Source of the DNA: an uncultured Caulobacteraceae bacterium
Lineage (GTDB): Bacteria > Pseudomonadota > Alphaproteobacteria > Caulobacterales > Caulobacteraceae
Assembly: GCA_946482375.1 (NCBI GenBank)
Contig: CAMLRH010000112.1
Span: 1 to 8,336, forward strand
Direction of reading: 5' to 3'
Length of the DNA: 8,336 bases
Shown here: positions 5,799-8,336 of the stretch, piece after piece
Layout of the letters: each line of letters begins with the position of its first letter
Numbering within the stretch: the stretch's first letter is position 1
Notes under the pieces: model-generated
What the model saw: only the letters and a program-made list of their open reading frames with translations
Database searches by the model: none
What the model was told of the DNA's origin: nothing
Made by a program: the position numbers and the translations under genes

Positions 5799-8336
5799 CA
5801 GTTGGCCACGATGTTGACGATACGGCCCGGCACCACGATCACCTTGCGAACGGTCAAGCCGGCAAGGTGCACGGAGACGGTCGGGTCCGCCAGAGCCAAC
5901 TCGCGCACGGCGGCCTCGTCGGCGTCGCGGGCGACGCGGACCTCGCCCCGGCGCTTGCCGTTGATCTGCACCGGCAGGACGACCTCGGCGTCGGTGGCCA
6001 ACGAGGCGTCGAACGCCGGCCAGGGTGCGTCGACGACCATCCCTTCTCCGCCGATCCTGGCCCAGCACTCTTCCGCCAGGTGTGGCGTGAAGGGCGCGAT
6101 CAGCCGGGCGAACACCGACAGCGCCTCCGCGCGCCCGGCCAACACCGACGGCGACGCCCCGTCGGCCTTGAAGTCCTTGAGAATGTTCAAGAATTGATAG
6201 AGTCTGGCGATGCCGCTGTTGAAGCGGAAGTGCTCGATGGATTCGGTGACGGCCTTTACCAGCTTGTGAGTCGCGCGGCGCAGTTCGGCGTCCGGCTCGA
6301 CGGCGGGGACGTCCGCCGGCTGGCTTTCGAACTCGTTCCACACCCGCTGGACAAAGCGGCCGGCGCCCTCGATTCCGCCAGTGGTCCACTGCACGTCGCG
6401 CTCGGGCGGGCTGTCGGACATGACGAACAGCCGCGCGGCGTCGACGCCGTAATCCTCGACCATGTCCTCGGGGTCGACGACGTTCTTCTTCGACTTCGAC
6501 ATCTTCTCGATGTCGCCGATCGCCAGCGCCTCACCGGTCTCGCGGTGCTTGGCGGCCCGGCCCTTGCCCTCGCCGGACAGCTGGACGTAGGCGGGCTCGA
6601 CCCACTCGCCAGTCGGGTTCCGATAGGTCTCGTGGGTGACCATGCCCTGGGTGAACAGGCCCGCGAACGGCTCGGCCACCGACAGCATGCCCTCATCGCG
6701 CAGCGCGCGGGTGATGAAGCGGGCGTAGAGCAGGTGCAGGACGGCGTGCTCGACGCCGCCGATGTACTGGTCGACCGGCAGCCAGTAGTCGGCGGCGGCC
6801 TTGTCGATCGGCTGCGTCGCGTCCGGGTTGGCGAAGCGGGCGAAGTACCAGCTCGAATCCACGAACGTGTCGAGGGTATCGGTCTCACGCTCGGCCTTGC
6901 CGCCGCAGCCGGGGCAGCTGACCTGCCGCCAGGTCGGATGACGCAGCAGCGGGTTGCCCGGCTTGTCGAAGGCGACGTCGCTGGGCAGTTCGACCGGCAG
7001 CTGCTCGTCCGGGACCGGAACGACGCCGCACTTTTCGCAATGGATCACCGGGATCGGCGCGCCCCAGTAGCGCTGGCGCGAGATGCCCCAGTCGCGCAGG
7101 CGATAGACGGTCGCGCCTTCGCCCTGGCCCTGCGCCTCCATGCGGTGAATGGCGGCGGCCTTGGCGTCTTCTACCCCCTTGCCGTCCATGAAGCCGGAGT
7201 TGAAGGCGGTCCCCGGCCCGACATAGGCCTCGTCGGCGATGTCGAAGCTCGCTGGGTCGACGCCCGGCGGCAGCACCACCGGCCGGACCGGCAGGTCGTA
7301 CTTCCGCGCGAAGTCGAGGTCGCGCTGGTCGTGCGCGGGGCAGCCGAAGATCGCGCCCGTGCCGTAGTCCATGAGGATGAAGTTCGCGATCCAGACCGGC
7401 AGCTTCCAGTTCGGGTCGAACGGGTGGACGACCTCGATGCCGGTGTTCCAGCCCAGCTTCTCCGCCGCCTCGATGTCGGCCTCGGAGGTGCCGCCCCTGC
7501 GGCATTCGGCGATGAAGGCCGCGACCCTGGGGTCCCTGGCCGCCAGCGCCTCAGCCAGCGGGTGCTCGGGCGAAACGCCGACGAAGCTCGCGCCGAACAG
7601 CGTGTCCGGGCGGGTGGTGTAGACCTCGATCGCGGGGTCGATGTAGCCGGCGTTGTCCCTGGCCGCGTCGTCGGGGTCTTCCGCGCCCGTGTCCCACAGC
7701 GCTTCCAGCGCCTCGCGATAGCGGTCGTGGTGTTCCTCGGCGACGTGGAAGACGAAGCGCAGGCCGCGCGACTTCCCGATCCAGTTCTCCTGCATCAGCC
7801 GGACCTTGTCGGGCCAGCGATCGAGGGTGTCCAGGCCGTCCAGCAGCTCGTCGGCATAATCGGTGATGCGCAGGAACCACTGGGTCAGCTTGCGCTTCTC
7901 GACCACCGCGCCGGAGCGCCAGCCGCGGCCGTCGATGACCTGCTCGTTGGCCAGCACGGTCATGTCCACCGGATCCCAGTTCACCTGGGCCTCCTTGCGG
8001 TAGACCAGTCCCTTCTCCAGCAGCTTCAGGAACCAGCGCTGCTGCTGGCCATAGTAGGCCACGTCGCAGGTGGCGAACTCGCGCGACCAGTCGATGGACA
8101 GGCCGAGCAGCTTCAGCTGCTCGCGCATGGCGGCGATGTTGTCGTAGGTCCAGCCCGCCGGGTGGACGCCGCGCTCCATGGCCGCGTTCTCGGCCGGCAT
8201 GCCGAACGCGTCCCAGCCCATCGGGTGCAGCACGTTGAAGCCGTTGGCCCGCTTGTAGCGCGCCACCACGTCGCCCATGGCGTAGTTGCGGACGTGGCCC
8301 ATGTGGATGCGCCCCGACGGATAGGGGAACATCTCG
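5798..8336 (-). CDS. leuS: LeuS, leucyl-tRNA synthetase, missing only the extreme N-terminus
   Basis: About 845 residues of a class I synthetase that normally has about 860-880. It charges tRNA-Leu with leucine and proofreads misactivated amino acids. Numbered from the Met at 8330-8332: the HIGH-type motif is HMGH (10-13), following MFPYPSGRI. The CP1 editing domain includes the threonine-rich TTRPDTLFG (239-247) and [17 protein letters not shown] (322-338), whose aspartate is used in editing. Zinc-ribbon cysteines are in CEKCG (432-436) and CPGCGG (473-478). The KMSKS loop is exact (610-614, bases 6491-6505). The tRNA-binding helical domain and a C-terminal domain end GRIVNIVAN. The Met at 8332 is internal: codon 8333-8335 reads Glu, as in the family's E-M-F-P-Y-P-S-G, so the true start and the operon promoter lie outside the window. 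The stop overlaps the lptE start by one base. Confidence 0.98.
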   Translation of the reverse strand, partial: EMFPYPSGRIHMGHVRNYAMGDVVARYKRANGFNVLHPMGWDAFGMPAENAAMERGVHPAGWTYDNIAAMREQLKLLGLSIDWSREFATCDVAYYGQQQRWFLKLLEKGLVYRKEAQVNWDPVDMTVLANEQVIDGRGWRSGAVVEKRKLTQWFLRITDYADELLDGLDTLDRWPDKVRLMQENWIGKSRGLRFVFHVAEEHHDRYREALEALWDTGAEDPDDAARDNAGYIDPAIEVYTTRPDTLFGASFVGVSPEHPLAEALAARDPRVAAFIAECRRGGTSEADIEAAEKLGWNTGIEVVHPFDPNWKLPVWIANFILMDYGTGAIFGCPAHDQRDLDFARKYDLPVRPVVLPPGVDPASFDIADEAYVGPGTAFNSGFMDGKGVEDAKAAAIHRMEAQGQGEGATVYRLRDWGISRQRYWGAPIPVIHCEKCGVVPVPDEQLPVELPSDVAFDKPGNPLLRHPTWRQVSCPGCGGKAERETDTLDTFVDSSWYFARFANPDATQPIDKAAADYWLPVDQYIGGVEHAVLHLLYARFITRALRDEGMLSVAEPFAGLFTQGMVTHETYRNPTGEWVEPAYVQLSGEGKGRAAKHRETGEALAIGDIEKMSKSKKNVVDPEDMVEDYGVDAARLFVMSDSPPERDVQWTTGGIEGAGRFVQRVWNEFESQPADVPAVEPDAELRRATHKLVKAVTESIEHFRFNSGIARLYQFLNILKDFKADGASPSVLAGRAEALSVFARLIAPFTPHLAEECWARIGGEGMVVDAPWPAFDASLATDAEVVLPVQINGKRRGEVRVARDADEAAVRELALADPTVSVHLAGLTVRKVIVVPGRIVNIVAN

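Noticed and set aside
1..8336. Search for oriC/DnaA boxes, tRNA or rRNA genes, CRISPR repeats and transposase genes
   Set aside because: No TTATCCACA-type boxes, RNA genes, spaced repeats or transposase motifs were seen; coding genes account for nearly every base.

Overview
The window is high-GC, densely coded chromosomal DNA from an alphaproteobacterium, most likely a member of the Caulobacteraceae (Caulobacter, Phenylobacterium or a relative). The reasons are the gene order mnmG-rsmG-parA-parB, the close match of ParA and ParB to the Caulobacter proteins as I remember them, and the neighbouring leuS-lptE-holA group. The genus cannot be fixed by eye. This is the ori-proximal chromosome-partitioning neighbourhood, although oriC and dnaA are not in the window.

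The left half (1-3257) reads on the + strand. It holds the C-terminal half of mnmG (tRNA wobble-uridine modification), then rsmG (16S rRNA methylation) starting inside the end of mnmG, then parA and parB (chromosome segregation). A near-perfect 16-bp parS site, the DNA target of ParB, lies inside the mnmG coding sequence at 469-484, about 1.1 kb upstream of parA. So the partition ATPase, the CTP-dependent clamp and one of its loading sites are all here.

The right half (3260-8336) reads on the - strand. In transcription order it holds leuS (leucyl-tRNA synthetase, cut at the window edge), lptE (LPS-assembly lipoprotein), holA (DNA polymerase III delta, the clamp-loader subunit) and a gene recognisable as dinD (DNA-damage-inducible protein D). 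leuS/lptE overlap by one base and lptE/holA are 4 nt apart, which indicates an operon. dinD follows holA after 51 nt and ends 2 nt from the parB stop, convergent with it.

The least ordinary part is dinD. It has visibly lower GC than its neighbours, belongs to a sporadically distributed family, and sits exactly between parB and holA, which suggests horizontal acquisition. It also contains a perfect 32-bp palindrome (3910-3941) within its reading frame. I found no LexA box in front of it. No RNA genes, insertion sequences, CRISPR arrays or complete mobile elements were seen, and no gene-free stretch is longer than 51 nt. I do not see a wholly new multi-gene system. The items most worth a second look are the palindrome, the dinD insertion and the intragenic parS.
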